Assembly (NCBI GenBank): GCA_947503885.1
Contig: CANNFD010000002.1
Span: 62,001-126,000 of the forward strand
From: an uncultured Olleya sp.
GTDB lineage: Bacteria; Bacteroidota; Bacteroidia; Flavobacteriales; Flavobacteriaceae
Direction: 5' to 3'
DNA length: 64,000 nt
Translations under genes and position numbers: made by a program
Shown: positions 25,202 through 34,729 of the stretch, in pieces
How the letters are laid out: the number at the start of each line of letters is the position of its first letter
How positions within the stretch are numbered: the stretch's first letter is position 1
Notes under the pieces: model-generated
Told to the model about the DNA's origin: nothing
The model's database searches: none
What the model saw: only the letters and a program-made list of their open reading frames with translations

Positions 25202-26550
25202 TATAAAAATAGTTTTTCTACTTCTTTTATAGATCTTGGTAAACAGCAAACAACAATATAATCGCCAACTTCGATTCTAAAATCACCTAAAGCGATTAAA
25301 CCTTTACCATCTCTAATTACACCTCCAACAATTGCAGATCTTGGAAACTTAACATCTTTAATTAATTTATTACAAATTTTAGACGTTGACTGCACTTTAA
25401 ATTCCAAAAGCTCTGCATTCATATTATTCAGTTTAGTCATTGCAATAACTTCGCCTTTACGTATGTATCTAAATATATTATTTGCAGCAAGTAGTTTTTT
25501 ATTAATAAGCGTATCAATACCTATAGACTGTGACAATTCAAAATAGTCCATATTTTCAACTAAAGCTATTGTTTTTTTAACTCCCTTAGATTTTGCAACT
25601 AAGCAAGACATGATATTAGTTTCAGAGTTTCCTGTGACAGAAATAAAAGCATCCATATCACTAATATTTTCTTCTTCTAACAATTCGACATTGCGACCAT
25701 CTCCATTAATTACTAAAACGTTTGGTAAATCGTCAGCCAAATCAAAAGCGACCTCTTTATTGTTTTCAATTAACTTAACGTTAAATCCACTAAGTGAAAG
25801 ATCTCTTGAGGTTTTGTAACCAATTTTACTACCTCCTAATATCATTACGTCTTTAACAGGTGTATTAGTTTTACCGGTCATTTTACATAACTCATCGCCA
25901 CCTCCAGTACTTGTAATAAATACTATATGATCACCCTCTCTAAACTCGGTATCTCCTCTTGGTATAATTGTGTATTGTGTTCCAAAACGCTGTATTGCAA
26001 TTGGCACAAAGTGTATTTCAGAAAACAACTCTGCAGCTTCCTTTACCGTCTTACCAACAAAACCTGCTGTTCTGGTTAAGCTTAAACTAACCATGGTTAA
26101 TGCACCACCTTCAAACTCATAACTATCTTTAAAAGCAGATTGGTTTAAAAGCAACTCAATCTCTGCAGCTGCTAAACTTTCTGGTGATATTAATTCGTCA
26201 ATACCAAACCTGGTAAAACCAACTTCGTCCTTATGTTTTATAAACTCCGTATTTGATATCCTAGCAATCGTACGTTTAGCACCTAATTGTTTGGCTAAAA
26301 CACAGACTGTAATGTTTGTAGTTTCTGAGGCTGTTACTCCAATTAATAAATCTGCACGATCTATTTTTGCTTCTTTTAAAATAGCGATTGAAGTCGCATC
26401 CCCTTTTAAGACCTTAATGTCCAAGTGGTTATCTGCGTAAGACAAACTGTCTCTATCTGTATCAATTAGTGTAATTTCTTGAGACTCGTAAGACAATAAT
26501 TTTGCTAAATGAAATCCTACTTCACCAGCTCCAGCAATAATTATTTTCAT
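25201..26550 (-). CDS. trkA: Trk potassium uptake regulatory subunit
   Basis: 449 aa with two tandem RCK units, each an NAD-binding Rossmann domain (RCK_N, MKIIIAGAGEVGFHLAKLL at 1-19, and VMILGGSKIGYKTSRDL at about 233-249) plus a TrkA_C domain. It is a peripheral membrane protein that controls TrkH in response to nucleotides. A classic TACCTTTG/TTG promoter lies upstream, and trkH is translationally coupled downstream. Confidence 0.96.
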   Translation of the reverse strand: MKIIIAGAGEVGFHLAKLLSYESQEITLIDTDRDSLSYADNHLDIKVLKGDATSIAILKEAKIDRADLLIGVTASETTNITVCVLAKQLGAKRTIARISNTEFIKHKDEVGFTRFGIDELISPESLAAAEIELLLNQSAFKDSYEFEGGALTMVSLSLTRTAGFVGKTVKEAAELFSEIHFVPIAIQRFGTQYTIIPRGDTEFREGDHIVFITSTGGGDELCKMTGKTNTPVKDVMILGGSKIGYKTSRDLSLSGFNVKLIENNKEVAFDLADDLPNVLVINGDGRNVELLEEENISDMDAFISVTGNSETNIMSCLVAKSKGVKKTIALVENMDYFELSQSIGIDTLINKKLLAANNIFRYIRKGEVIAMTKLNNMNAELLEFKVQSTSKICNKLIKDVKFPRSAIVGGVIRDGKGLIALGDFRIEVGDYIVVCCLPRSIKEVEKLFL

Positions 26551-26571
26551 AAATTTTTAGTAAAAGGAATA

Positions 26572-26604
26572 CAAAGGTAATTAATTTAAAGATTTAAGGG
26601 TCAA
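26572..26604 (-). promoter_or_regulatory. trkA promoter
   Basis: On the minus strand, TTG (26602-26604) and TACCTTTG (26572-26579) are spaced 22 bases apart. This is one of the best Bacteroidetes-type promoters in the window. Confidence 0.7.
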
Positions 26605-26646
26605 TTATTTATTCTTTTGAAGTTTTACAGACTATTTCGAAAGCAT

Positions 26647-26654
26647 TATCTTTG
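26647..26654 (+). promoter_or_regulatory. -7 element for menG
   Basis: TATCTTTG. Its position places transcription start around 26660, which favours the TTG at 26669 over the one at 26663 as the menG start. Confidence 0.5.
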
Positions 26655-26668
26655 TAAAAAAATTGATT

Positions 26669-27397
26669 TTGACAAAAGTAAATCCATACAAAAACAGCGA
26701 CTTAGGTAAAAAAGAACAAGTTACCAAAATGTTTGATACCATTTCAGGAGAATATGATGGCTTAAACCGTGTAATCTCTTTTGGGATTGATATTAAATGG
26801 CGTAAAAAAGTTGTTGAATTAGTAAAAGCTACCAACCCTAAAAACATCTTAGACATTGCTACTGGTACTGGTGATCTTGCAATTAATTTAGCAGAAACTA
26901 GTGCAGAAAAAATTATTGGTTTAGACATTAGTAGCGGAATGTTAGAAGTTGGTAAACAAAAAATAAAAACTAAAAAATTAGATCAAAAAATTGAAATGGT
27001 CATTGGGGATTCTGAAAACTTACCTTTTGACGACAATACTTTTGATGCCATTACAGTTGCTTTTGGAGTACGTAATTTTGAGACTTTAGAAAACGGACTT
27101 AAAGATATTTTACGTGTTTTAAAACCTGGAGGTATCTTTGTTATTTTAGAAACGTCAGTACCAACAAAATTTCCTTTTAAACAAGGGTACCAGTTTCATT
27201 CTAAAGTTATTTTACCAACTGTTGGCAAATTGTTTTCTAAAGATAAAACTGCCTATAAATATTTAAGTGAAAGCGCTAATGCTTTTCCTTATGGTGAAGC
27301 GCTAAACAATATTTTACGTAATATTGGGTTTATTAATGTTACAGACATGCCTCAAACATTTGGTGTAGCAACAATTTACAAAGCCTCTAAACAATAA
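26669..27397 (+). CDS. menG: Demethylmenaquinone methyltransferase
   Basis: 242 aa from a TTG at 26669 ([18 protein letters not shown]). The only in-frame ATG is inside the conserved [13 protein letters not shown] motif, so a non-ATG start is required. It is the SAM-dependent final step of menaquinone synthesis (UbiE/MenG family). Motifs are [11 protein letters not shown] (SAM loop), GLDISSGML and the VAFGVRNFE signature. It overlaps the porT start by one base (TAATG), so the two genes are translationally linked. Confidence 0.94.
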   Translation: MTKVNPYKNSDLGKKEQVTKMFDTISGEYDGLNRVISFGIDIKWRKKVVELVKATNPKNILDIATGTGDLAINLAETSAEKIIGLDISSGMLEVGKQKIKTKKLDQKIEMVIGDSENLPFDDNTFDAITVAFGVRNFETLENGLKDILRVLKPGGIFVILETSVPTKFPFKQGYQFHSKVILPTVGKLFSKDKTAYKYLSESANAFPYGEALNNILRNIGFINVTDMPQTFGVATIYKASKQ

Positions 27398-28122
27398 TGA
27401 ACACAAGATACTTTTCCTTTTTACTGCTTGCGCTATTTTTTGCAACAGCGTCTCAAGCACAACTTTTTACTAATGAAAAAGTTAAAAATTTAGAAACTGT
27501 CGATAAAGCAACGTTAAGCTGGGGTTATTATTTAGGTTTTAACAATCTAGATTTTAAGTTTGATTACAATAATAACATTGGAGATATCCAAACAGAACGC
27601 ACCACAGGTTTTAATGTTGGATTGCTTGGTAATGTAAGGCTTAACGATTATTTTGATGTGCGTTTTGAACCAGGTTTGGTAATTACACAACGTAATTTAA
27701 TGTACCAAGACAATTATTTTGCAGATTATGATGAAGAAATTACAGACTCTGATTTACTGCGTGAAGTAAAATCTACTTACATCTATTTTCCATTACTATT
27801 AAAAATATCAACTAAACGCGTTAATAATTTTAAACCATTTATTTTAACGGGGGTTTCTACAGCTATTAACTTATCAAGTAACGAGAAAAACCCTGACGAC
27901 AACTCGGCTGGAGAATTTAGAATGTTAAAAAACATGCAGTTTTTTGAACTTGGTTTTGGTATAGATTTTTACTTAGATCGCTTTAAGTTTACACCGTCAA
28001 TTAGAGGTGTTTTTGCAATGAAGGACGAACTTGTTAGAGACAAAGACCCTAATAGTCCATGGACCGGTAATGTCAGCCAAATGCAAACTAGAGGAATCTT
28101 TATAAACTTTACAGTTCAATAA
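27397..28122 (+). CDS. porT: Type IX secretion protein PorT
   Basis: 241 aa. A signal peptide (about 1-21, ending SQAQ) is followed by a small outer-membrane beta-barrel: alternating strands such as WGYYLGFNNLDFKFDY and FNVGLLGNVRLNDYFDVRFEPGL, ending FINFTVQ with the terminal aromatic-x pattern. PorT (SprT) is required for T9SS in Porphyromonas and Flavobacterium. The gene order ubiE/menG-porT is characteristic of the family and supports the name over a generic PorT-like barrel. Confidence 0.85.
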   Translation: MNTRYFSFLLLALFFATASQAQLFTNEKVKNLETVDKATLSWGYYLGFNNLDFKFDYNNNIGDIQTERTTGFNVGLLGNVRLNDYFDVRFEPGLVITQRNLMYQDNYFADYDEEITDSDLLREVKSTYIYFPLLLKISTKRVNNFKPFILTGVSTAINLSSNEKNPDDNSAGEFRMLKNMQFFELGFGIDFYLDRFKFTPSIRGVFAMKDELVRDKDPNSPWTGNVSQMQTRGIFINFTVQ

Positions 28123-28161
28123 AACCCAAACATCAAAACACAGCCAAGTATAAAAGACACT

Positions 28162-28189
28162 AATAATTAAAACACTTAATTATTCTTTT
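28162..28189 (+). terminator. Weak terminator after porT
   Basis: AATAATTAA pairs with TTAATTATT over a 5-base loop, followed by CTTTTA. It is AT-only and therefore a weak candidate. Confidence 0.4.
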
Positions 28190-28208
28190 ATAATGTGCAT
28201 AAGTTGGA

Positions 28209-28922
28209 TTACCCTCTTCTAAACTCGCTTAATAAAATAGCTCCAGCAGTCGCTACGTTTAAACTTTCAGTTGCTTGAAGCTGACCAAATCTAGGAATAC
28301 TTATTTTATCAGTCACATAGGCTTCAATAGTTTTAGAAATCCCATTGGCTTCATTTCCTAAAATTAAAATACCTTTATTAGGCAAAGTCGATTGATACAC
28401 ATTTTTACCTTCCATAAAAGCGCCAAAAACGGGTAAGTCAGTGTCCTTTAAATAATCCTCTAAATTTGTGTAATGTATATTAACTCTAGTCAAAGACCCC
28501 ATAGTGGCTTGAACTACTTTTGGATTATAACAGTCAACAGTATTATTTGTACACACTAATTGTTTTACCCCAAACCAATCACACAGTCTAATAATTGTAC
28601 CAAGATTTCCTGGATCGCGCACATCGTCTAATGCTAATATTAGCCCATTATTTAATAACTGTTCTGTAACTGGAATTTTAAAAACAGCCAATGCTTTATT
28701 TGGTGTTTTTAGACAACTTATTTTTTTTAAATCAGCTTCAGATACAATACTTTCATTTTCAATATTAAACGTTTCTGTTGTAAATAAATCTACAAGCTTA
28801 AAAGTAGAGTTTAAAAACTCTTTAATAACCTTAACGCCTTCAGCAATAAACAAACCTTCTTGTTGTCTATATTTTTTTTGCTTTAAACGCGTTATATTTT
28901 TAATTTGATTTTTAGAAAGCAC
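28209..28922 (-). CDS. SpoU/TrmH-family RNA 2'-O-methyltransferase
   Basis: 237 aa. An N-terminal substrate-binding domain (about 1-90; LFIAEGVKVIKEFL) precedes a knotted SPOUT domain with the three motifs: DDVRDPGNLGTIIR (motif 1), ILGNEANGIS (motif 2) and IPRFGQLQATESLNVATAGAI (motif 3). The target is probably a 23S rRNA or tRNA ribose, not identifiable here. The start codon is GTG at 28922. It converges with porT and diverges from the BamA/TamA-like gene. Confidence 0.92.
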   Translation of the reverse strand: MLSKNQIKNITRLKQKKYRQQEGLFIAEGVKVIKEFLNSTFKLVDLFTTETFNIENESIVSEADLKKISCLKTPNKALAVFKIPVTEQLLNNGLILALDDVRDPGNLGTIIRLCDWFGVKQLVCTNNTVDCYNPKVVQATMGSLTRVNIHYTNLEDYLKDTDLPVFGAFMEGKNVYQSTLPNKGILILGNEANGISKTIEAYVTDKISIPRFGQLQATESLNVATAGAILLSEFRRG

Positions 28923-29015
28923 TTTTTGATATTTTTTTATAAAGAAAATGAAAAAAAATCAGTTCCCATTTGTGTGTTTCTATTTATTTAAAATTTATTT
29001 GTTCAATAAATAGTG

Positions 29016-29023
29016 TATTTTTG
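29016..29023 (+). promoter_or_regulatory. -7 element for the TamL-like gene
   Basis: TATTTTTG, about 63 bases before the TTG start. A TTTG lies 14 bases upstream, slightly short of the usual -33 spacing. Confidence 0.4.
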
Positions 29024-29086
29024 AATATGATGTGCAAAAAAGACATCGTAAATTGAAATAAACACCTTTTTTAGTTAGCAATTCAT

Positions 29087-31624
29087 TTGAAAAATATTCA
29101 ATTTAAAATAATAGTTTTAATAGTAATTACTTTGCTATTTAATGCTTGTGACTCTGTAAAACGTGTTGCAAAAAATCAACATTTATTGACTAAAAATACA
29201 ATAACTGTTAATGATAAAAGCGTAATTAATGATACAATATCAAACCTATTATATCAAAAACCAAACTCTAGACTACCAATACCTTTTACAACAATTCCGC
29301 TAAGGTTATATATTTATAATACTGCTAGACCAAATATAGATTCTATTTTTCAGGCTAAATATTATAGTCAGCCTGAAAAAATGAAACGCAAATCAAAATT
29401 TTTATCTAGAAAACAACTAGACAAAAATTTAGAATCTAGAATTAATTTTAATAAGTGGATAAAACGTGTAGGCGAAGCACCAGTAATTGTAGATACTGTA
29501 TTAGCTAATAAATCTTTAGTTAAAATTGAAAACTACTATAAAACAAACGGTTGGTTTAATGCTGAAGCAGAATACAAAGTCAATAAAGGCGATAACAAAA
29601 AAGCGACTATTGACTATATTATAAAAACCAAAAAACCGTATATCTTAGATACCGTTTCTGCTAAAATAAAGTCTCCAGTAGTCCAAAAAATATATGATCA
29701 ATACAAAGATCAAAGCTTAATTAAATCTGGAAAACAATATCGCAAATCCAATATTTACGGAGAGGCTGATAGAATTGTAGATATTATGAGAGACAATGGG
29801 GTATATCATTTTAGTCGAGATTATGTTGAGTTTGAAGGAGACACAATTTTTGGTAACAATAAAATGAATATCGAAACTATTATTGAAGACCGATTAATTA
29901 GAGAAGACGAAAACTCAAGAAGAGAACCATTTAAGGTCTATAAAGTAAAAGAGGTTAATATTTACACAAATAGCTCTTTTAAAAATCGTGATCAAGCTAT
30001 TAATGACACTACTGTTTATAATGGTTACAACATCTATAGTCTTGGAAAACTTAAATACAAACCTAGATCTTTAACAAACTCTGTTTTTATCACACCAAAC
30101 ACTATTTTTAAAGATGAAAACAGACCATTAACATCTAGAAAGATTAGCAATTTACGAACATTTAAATATCCTAATATTGATTATACTGAAAATCCTGACA
30201 CCACATTAACAGCTAATATTTATTTAACACCTTTAAAAAAGTTTGAATTAGAGTTTAGTGCAGAAGCATTACAAAGTAATATACAGACTATAGGTTTTTC
30301 AATTAATCCAAGCCTACTAATAAGAAATGTTTTTAATGCTGCCGAGACCTTAGAAATTTCTGGATTTACATCTATTGGATCATCAAAAGATGCTAGTAAT
30401 ATTAGAGATCATTTTTTTGATATTAACGAGGTCGGTGCAAATTTAAAACTAACAATACCAAGATTATTTTCTCCTTTTAATACGGAGAGGATAATACCAA
30501 AATTTATGTTTCCGACCACAAGATTAACCGTCGCAACCTCTAGTCAAACAAATATAGGACTAGATAAACAGACACTTACAGGATCATTAAATTACAGATG
30601 GCATCCTAATAACACCGTTACAAATAGATTGGATTTATTTAATATTCAATTTGTAAAAAATCTAAATACTGCAAATTATTTTAATGTTTATGAAAATTCA
30701 TACAATTCATTAAATCAGATTGCACAATCCTCAGGATATATTAACTCTGACCAAAGCCTAAACATACCTGACCAAGCAAACGATTTTTTATCACTAGTAG
30801 AAAATGGCACATATAACTCTACCTTAAATGCAGACGATTTAGACACTGCAAATGCAATTAACGAAAGAAAACAAAGACTAACAGAGGACAACCTTATTTT
30901 TGCCACTAGCTTTAGTTATATCAAAGACAGAAGGGATAATTTATCAGATGAAGATTTTTCAATATTCAAATCTCGTATTGAGTTAGCAGGAAATCTATTC
31001 TCATTAACCTCTAAAGCTTTAGGCTTACAAAAAAACGCTAACGAAAAATACGAAATGTTTAATGTTGCTTATTCTCAATACGCAAAATTAGAACTAGATT
31101 ATATAAAACATTGGAGCCTAGGTTACAAAAACGTATTAGCAGTCCGTACCTTTTTTGGGATAGCAGTACCTTATGGAAACTCTACAAACATCCCATTCTC
31201 AAAAAGTTTTTTCGCTGGAGGAGCAAATGACAACAGAGCTTGGACAGCATATAGTCTTGGACCAGGTCGATTAGAAACATCTGACGAGTTTAATGAAGCC
31301 AATCTTAAAATAGCCCTAAGTGCAGAACAACGCTTTAACCTTTTTGGAGCATTAAACGGTGCCATATTTATAGACACTGGAAACATTTGGAATGTCTTTG
31401 ACGACATAGTACAAGACGAAGCTACTTTATCAGGATTTGACTCCTTAAAAGACATAGCAGTTGGCTCTGGTTTTGGATTACGATACGACTTCAATTTTTT
31501 TGTACTACGTGGCGATATTGGATTTAAAACCTACGACCCTTCCTATCCAATGGGCAACAGGTGGTTTAATAATTATAATTTTGCAAACGCAGTTTATAAC
31601 ATTGGGATCAATTACCCATTCTAG
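29087..31624 (+). CDS. Lipidated BamA/TamA family protein (TamL-like)
   Basis: 845 aa from a TTG at 29087. This start is required, since it supplies the whole lipoprotein signal peptide, with the lipobox region LLFNAC ending at Cys20 or nearby. POTRA-like periplasmic segments (about 60-380) are followed by a 16-strand-type Omp85 barrel ending in GINYPF (C-terminal aromatic). FFAGGANDNRAW is the conserved VRGF/Y-like loop region. Lipid-anchored TamA homologues (TamL) are known in Bacteroidota and assemble outer-membrane proteins. No tamB partner is adjacent, so the exact subfamily is inferred. Confidence 0.82.
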   Translation: MKNIQFKIIVLIVITLLFNACDSVKRVAKNQHLLTKNTITVNDKSVINDTISNLLYQKPNSRLPIPFTTIPLRLYIYNTARPNIDSIFQAKYYSQPEKMKRKSKFLSRKQLDKNLESRINFNKWIKRVGEAPVIVDTVLANKSLVKIENYYKTNGWFNAEAEYKVNKGDNKKATIDYIIKTKKPYILDTVSAKIKSPVVQKIYDQYKDQSLIKSGKQYRKSNIYGEADRIVDIMRDNGVYHFSRDYVEFEGDTIFGNNKMNIETIIEDRLIREDENSRREPFKVYKVKEVNIYTNSSFKNRDQAINDTTVYNGYNIYSLGKLKYKPRSLTNSVFITPNTIFKDENRPLTSRKISNLRTFKYPNIDYTENPDTTLTANIYLTPLKKFELEFSAEALQSNIQTIGFSINPSLLIRNVFNAAETLEISGFTSIGSSKDASNIRDHFFDINEVGANLKLTIPRLFSPFNTERIIPKFMFPTTRLTVATSSQTNIGLDKQTLTGSLNYRWHPNNTVTNRLDLFNIQFVKNLNTANYFNVYENSYNSLNQIAQSSGYINSDQSLNIPDQANDFLSLVENGTYNSTLNADDLDTANAINERKQRLTEDNLIFATSFSYIKDRRDNLSDEDFSIFKSRIELAGNLFSLTSKALGLQKNANEKYEMFNVAYSQYAKLELDYIKHWSLGYKNVLAVRTFFGIAVPYGNSTNIPFSKSFFAGGANDNRAWTAYSLGPGRLETSDEFNEANLKIALSAEQRFNLFGALNGAIFIDTGNIWNVFDDIVQDEATLSGFDSLKDIAVGSGFGLRYDFNFFVLRGDIGFKTYDPSYPMGNRWFNNYNFANAVYNIGINYPF

Positions 31625-31698
31625 TCTATATAAACATATTAGCTAAAAGGTTTGGATGTTTTTATCCATAAATCCTCCTAAAATATAGCAATTTTTAT

Positions 31699-31706
31699 TA
31701 CTTTTG
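31699..31706 (+). promoter_or_regulatory. -7 element for fbaA
   Basis: TACTTTTG, 31 bases before the fbaA ATG. No -33 TTG is seen. Confidence 0.45.
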
Positions 31707-31737
31707 AAACCACACAAATTCAACTAAAAAAAACAAA

Positions 31738-32805
31738 ATGGCTCACAATATCAAACCAGGAGTTGCAACTGGAAAAGAAGTACAAGAGATTTTTAAATTA
31801 GCAAAACAAAAAGGATTTGCACTTCCAGCTGTAAACGTAATTGGCTCAAGTAGTATAAACGGAGTTTTAGAGACAGCAGCAGCCTTAAACGCTCCTGTTA
31901 TCATTCAATTTTCAAATGGTGGAGGTGTATTTAACGCAGGAAAAGGACTTAGCAACGACGGACAAAAAGCAGCAATTGCAGGAAGTATTGCAGGTGCAAA
32001 ACACGTCCATTTAATGGCAGAAGCCTATGGCGTACCGGTAATTTTACATACTGACCATTGCGCAAAAAAACTACTCCCTTGGATTGATGGTTTATTAGAT
32101 GCTAGCGAGCAACATTTTAAAGAAACAGGAAAGTCCCTATACAGCTCACACATGATTGATTTAAGTGAAGAACCACTTGAAGAAAATATTGAAATCTGTA
32201 AAAACTACCTTGCTAGAATGAGCAAAATGGGTATGACTTTAGAGATTGAGTTAGGGATTACTGGAGGAGAAGAAGACGGTGTAGACAATAGTGATGTTGA
32301 CGAGTCTAAACTATACACACAACCAGAAGAAGTAGCCTACGCCTATGAAGAGCTAAGCAAAATAAGTGACCAATTTACAATCGCAGCAGCATTTGGAAAC
32401 GTACACGGAGTATACAAACCTGGAAACGTAAAACTAACACCAAAAATATTAAAAAACTCGCAAGAGTTTTTATCAAAAAAACACAATTTACCACACAACC
32501 ATATTGACTTTGTATTCCATGGTGGATCAGGATCTACAGTAGAAGAAATCAGAGAAGCAATAGGTTACGGAGTAATAAAAATGAATATCGACACGGACAT
32601 GCAATATGCATTTATGACCGGAGTTAGAGATTACATGGCAGAAAAATCAGACTATTTACAATCACAAATAGGTAGTCCAGACGGACCAGAATCTCCAAAC
32701 AAAAAACATTACGACCCACGCGTTTGGTTACGTAAAGGAGAACAAAACTTTGTAGAGCGCCTTAAAAAAGCCTTCCATGACCTAAATAACGTAAATACAC
32801 TTTAA
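31738..32805 (+). CDS. fbaA: Class II fructose-bisphosphate aldolase
   Basis: 355 aa, close to the E. coli FbaA type. Zinc-dependent aldol cleavage of fructose-1,6-bisphosphate in glycolysis and gluconeogenesis. The catalytic Asp and first zinc His are in LHTDHCAKK (about 100-108). Other motifs are EIELGITGGEEDG, AFGNVHGVYKPGNV, FHGGSGST (phosphate loop) and MNIDTDMQYA. It is single-gene, followed by an intergenic repeat and a terminator. Confidence 0.97.
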   Translation: MAHNIKPGVATGKEVQEIFKLAKQKGFALPAVNVIGSSSINGVLETAAALNAPVIIQFSNGGGVFNAGKGLSNDGQKAAIAGSIAGAKHVHLMAEAYGVPVILHTDHCAKKLLPWIDGLLDASEQHFKETGKSLYSSHMIDLSEEPLEENIEICKNYLARMSKMGMTLEIELGITGGEEDGVDNSDVDESKLYTQPEEVAYAYEELSKISDQFTIAAAFGNVHGVYKPGNVKLTPKILKNSQEFLSKKHNLPHNHIDFVFHGGSGSTVEEIREAIGYGVIKMNIDTDMQYAFMTGVRDYMAEKSDYLQSQIGSPDGPESPNKKHYDPRVWLRKGEQNFVERLKKAFHDLNNVNTL

Positions 32806-32814
32806 AATTATTTT

Positions 32815-32888
32815 GGCGTTACCCAAGGGTCGGGCTCTCGCAAGTCGCAATCAAAGATGTGCTCCAACAATTGCTCCATCCCTAACGC
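32815..32888 (-). repeat. Flavobacterial intergenic repeat, copy 2
   Basis: Read on the minus strand it begins GCGTTAGGGATGGAG and ends AGCCCGACCCTTGGGTAACGCC-like, matching the ends of the copies at 6132-6224 and 39318-39417. It lies directly after fbaA and before its terminator. Confidence 0.78.
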
Positions 32889-32911
32889 AAGCCAAGGTAA
32901 TTACATAAAAT

Positions 32912-32960
32912 AAAATTCCGTTTAAACTGATAACCTTCAGTACAAAACGGAATTTTTTTT
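32912..32960 (+). terminator. fbaA terminator
   Basis: AAATTCCGTTT pairs with AAACGGAATTT, with an inner ACTGA/TCAGT stem, followed by a T run. Confidence 0.82.
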
Positions 32961-33000
32961 ACTCAAAAAAACAACATATAACAGATAGCTACATCAATTT

Positions 33001-33031
33001 TTGAGTTTAAGTAATAAAAAATGTAATTTTG
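33001..33031 (+). promoter_or_regulatory. accD promoter
   Basis: TTG (33001-33003) and TAATTTTG (33024-33031) are spaced 20 bases apart, a good -33/-7 match. The leader would be about 80 bases. Confidence 0.68.
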
Positions 33032-33117
33032 TACGCTTGTGTAAAGCAAACAAAAACTAAAAAACAATAGAGACTTAGAATACATCTAAAACTCTTAACC
33101 CAAAATAGTAAATCAAT

Positions 33118-33975
33118 ATGGCTTGGTTTAAAAGAAAAGAAAAAGGTATAACAACCTCAACCGGAGAAAAAAAAGACATCCCTAAAGGATTGTGGTACAA
33201 ATCTCCAACAGGAAAAATAGTAGACTCAAAAGAACTTGAAAAAAACTTTTACGTAAGTCCAGAAGACGGTTACCACGTAAGAATTGGAAGTAAAGAATAT
33301 TTTGAGATTTTATTTGACGATAATAAATTTAAAGAGCTTGATGCTAACCTAACCTCTAAAGACCCTTTAAAATTTGAGGATACTAAAAAATATCCAGACC
33401 GTTTAAAAGCAGCTGAAGAGAAAACAAAACTTAAAGACGCAGTACGTTGTGCAGTTGGTAAATCAAAAGGAAACGATTTAGTAATAGCTTGTATGGACTT
33501 TGCCTTTATTGGTGGATCAATGGGATCTGTAGTCGGTGAAAAAATTGCACGAGCAGCAGACTATGCTTTAAAAAAGAAATTACCATTTATGATTATCTCT
33601 AAATCTGGAGGTGCACGTATGATGGAAGCAGCATTATCATTAATGCAATTAGCAAAAACATCAGCAAAACTAGGACAATTAGCAGATGCAGGTTTACCAT
33701 ACATATCTTTATGTACAGACCCAACAACAGGAGGTACAACAGCATCATTTGCAATGCTAGGTGATATCAATATCGCAGAGCCTGGAGCTTTAATAGGATT
33801 TGCAGGACCACGTGTTGTGCGTGATACTACGGGTCAAGAGTTACCAGAAGGCTTTCAAACTTCAGAGTTTTTACTAGAACATGGTTTCTTAGATTTTATA
33901 ACTCATCGTAGAGACTTAAAAAACAGAGTCAATTTATATATAGACTTAATTACAAATAAGCCTTTAAGAGCTTAA
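33118..33975 (+). CDS. accD: Acetyl-CoA carboxylase carboxyltransferase beta subunit
   Basis: 285 aa. It transfers CO2 from biotin to acetyl-CoA with AccA, committing carbon to fatty acids. The crotonase-like core is clear: [40 protein letters not shown] and the [11 protein letters not shown] motif. The N-terminal region that normally carries a four-cysteine zinc ribbon reads [14 protein letters not shown] then [12 protein letters not shown], keeping the spacing and flanking residues but with none of the four cysteines. It stands alone with its own promoter and terminator; accA is not in the window. Confidence 0.96.
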   Translation: MAWFKRKEKGITTSTGEKKDIPKGLWYKSPTGKIVDSKELEKNFYVSPEDGYHVRIGSKEYFEILFDDNKFKELDANLTSKDPLKFEDTKKYPDRLKAAEEKTKLKDAVRCAVGKSKGNDLVIACMDFAFIGGSMGSVVGEKIARAADYALKKKLPFMIISKSGGARMMEAALSLMQLAKTSAKLGQLADAGLPYISLCTDPTTGGTTASFAMLGDINIAEPGALIGFAGPRVVRDTTGQELPEGFQTSEFLLEHGFLDFITHRRDLKNRVNLYIDLITNKPLRA

Positions 33976-33983
33976 ACATAATT

Positions 33984-34016
33984 AAAAAGCCTTACTATTT
34001 AGTAAGGCTTTTTTTT
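33984..34016. terminator. Bidirectional terminator accD/deformylase
   Basis: AAAAGCCTTACT pairs with AGTAAGGCTTTT over ATTT, followed by a T run, between convergent genes. Confidence 0.92.
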
Positions 34017-34017
34017 A

Positions 34018-34656
34018 TTAATTAGCAGCTTCAACTTCCTTATCAAGATGGTCTAAAAATAATATTCCATTTAAATGATCTATTTCATGCTGAAAAATTA
34101 CAGAGGTAAAATCCGTTACTGTTTCAGTAAAATGATTACCCTCTAAGGTATCATATTCAATAGTAATAGATTTTGACCTAGAGTTTAAAACTGCTCTACG
34201 ATTAGGAATAGATAAACATCCTTCCCGTTGGGTTTGTTTTATATCAGAATAACTAATAATCTTAGGATTTAAATATACCTCAAAAGGCGCTTCGTCTTTA
34301 TCAAATCGTTGTACCCAAATAATATTTTTTAAAACACCAACTTGTGGTGCAGCAATACCAACACCCATAGACAGACTGTCTCTAACCGTTGCAAAAAGAC
34401 GTTGGGTAAACTTTTTTAGCACAAAATCTGTAGGGTCAGGTTTAACATAAGCACTTTTACTTCTTAGTAAAACAGAGTCCTTTTTATTATTAATTTTAAA
34501 AACACGCATTGGCCTAAAAGCCTCTTCACCCATAATCAAATTTACTTGTGCTACAGAAAAATTAGTTGATATATCGGTTTTACGACTCACGCAACCAATA
34601 AAAAAAACAACTAGTAAAAGTTGCAGGATATTACGTTTAATTTTAAGTATATTCAT
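34018..34656 (-). CDS. Peptide deformylase family lipoprotein
   Basis: 212 aa. All three deformylase motifs are intact: GVGIAAPQVG (98-107), EGCLSIP (145-151, metal Cys147) and QHEIDH (189-194, metal His190 and His194 with the catalytic Glu between). Uniquely for this enzyme, the protein begins with a basic stretch, a hydrophobic helix (about 10-20) and FIGC, a lipobox-like end at Cys22. A linker to about residue 40 then leads to the enzyme. It looks exported and lipid-anchored, not cytosolic, so its substrate may not be nascent formyl-Met chains. No separate cytosolic def is in this window. Confidence 0.85.
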   Translation of the reverse strand: MNILKIKRNILQLLLVVFFIGCVSRKTDISTNFSVAQVNLIMGEEAFRPMRVFKINNKKDSVLLRSKSAYVKPDPTDFVLKKFTQRLFATVRDSLSMGVGIAAPQVGVLKNIIWVQRFDKDEAPFEVYLNPKIISYSDIKQTQREGCLSIPNRRAVLNSRSKSITIEYDTLEGNHFTETVTDFTSVIFQHEIDHLNGILFLDHLDKEVEAAN

Positions 34657-34729
34657 CTAATAAAATTAATAATTAATTGGCAGACAGCAAGTCTTTTAAT
34701 TTTACTATTAAAGATTAAATAAAATTAAC

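Larger units (their letters stand above)
32806..33117. other. Intergenic region fbaA-accD
   Basis: 312 bases holding, in order, repeat copy 2 (32815-32888), a hairpin terminator (32912-32960) and the accD promoter (33001-33031). No gene is seen. Confidence 0.7.

Noticed and set aside
25202-25249. Longer trkH start inside trkA
   Set aside because: The ATG at 25201 overlaps the trkA stop as TAATG and begins at the usual N-terminus.
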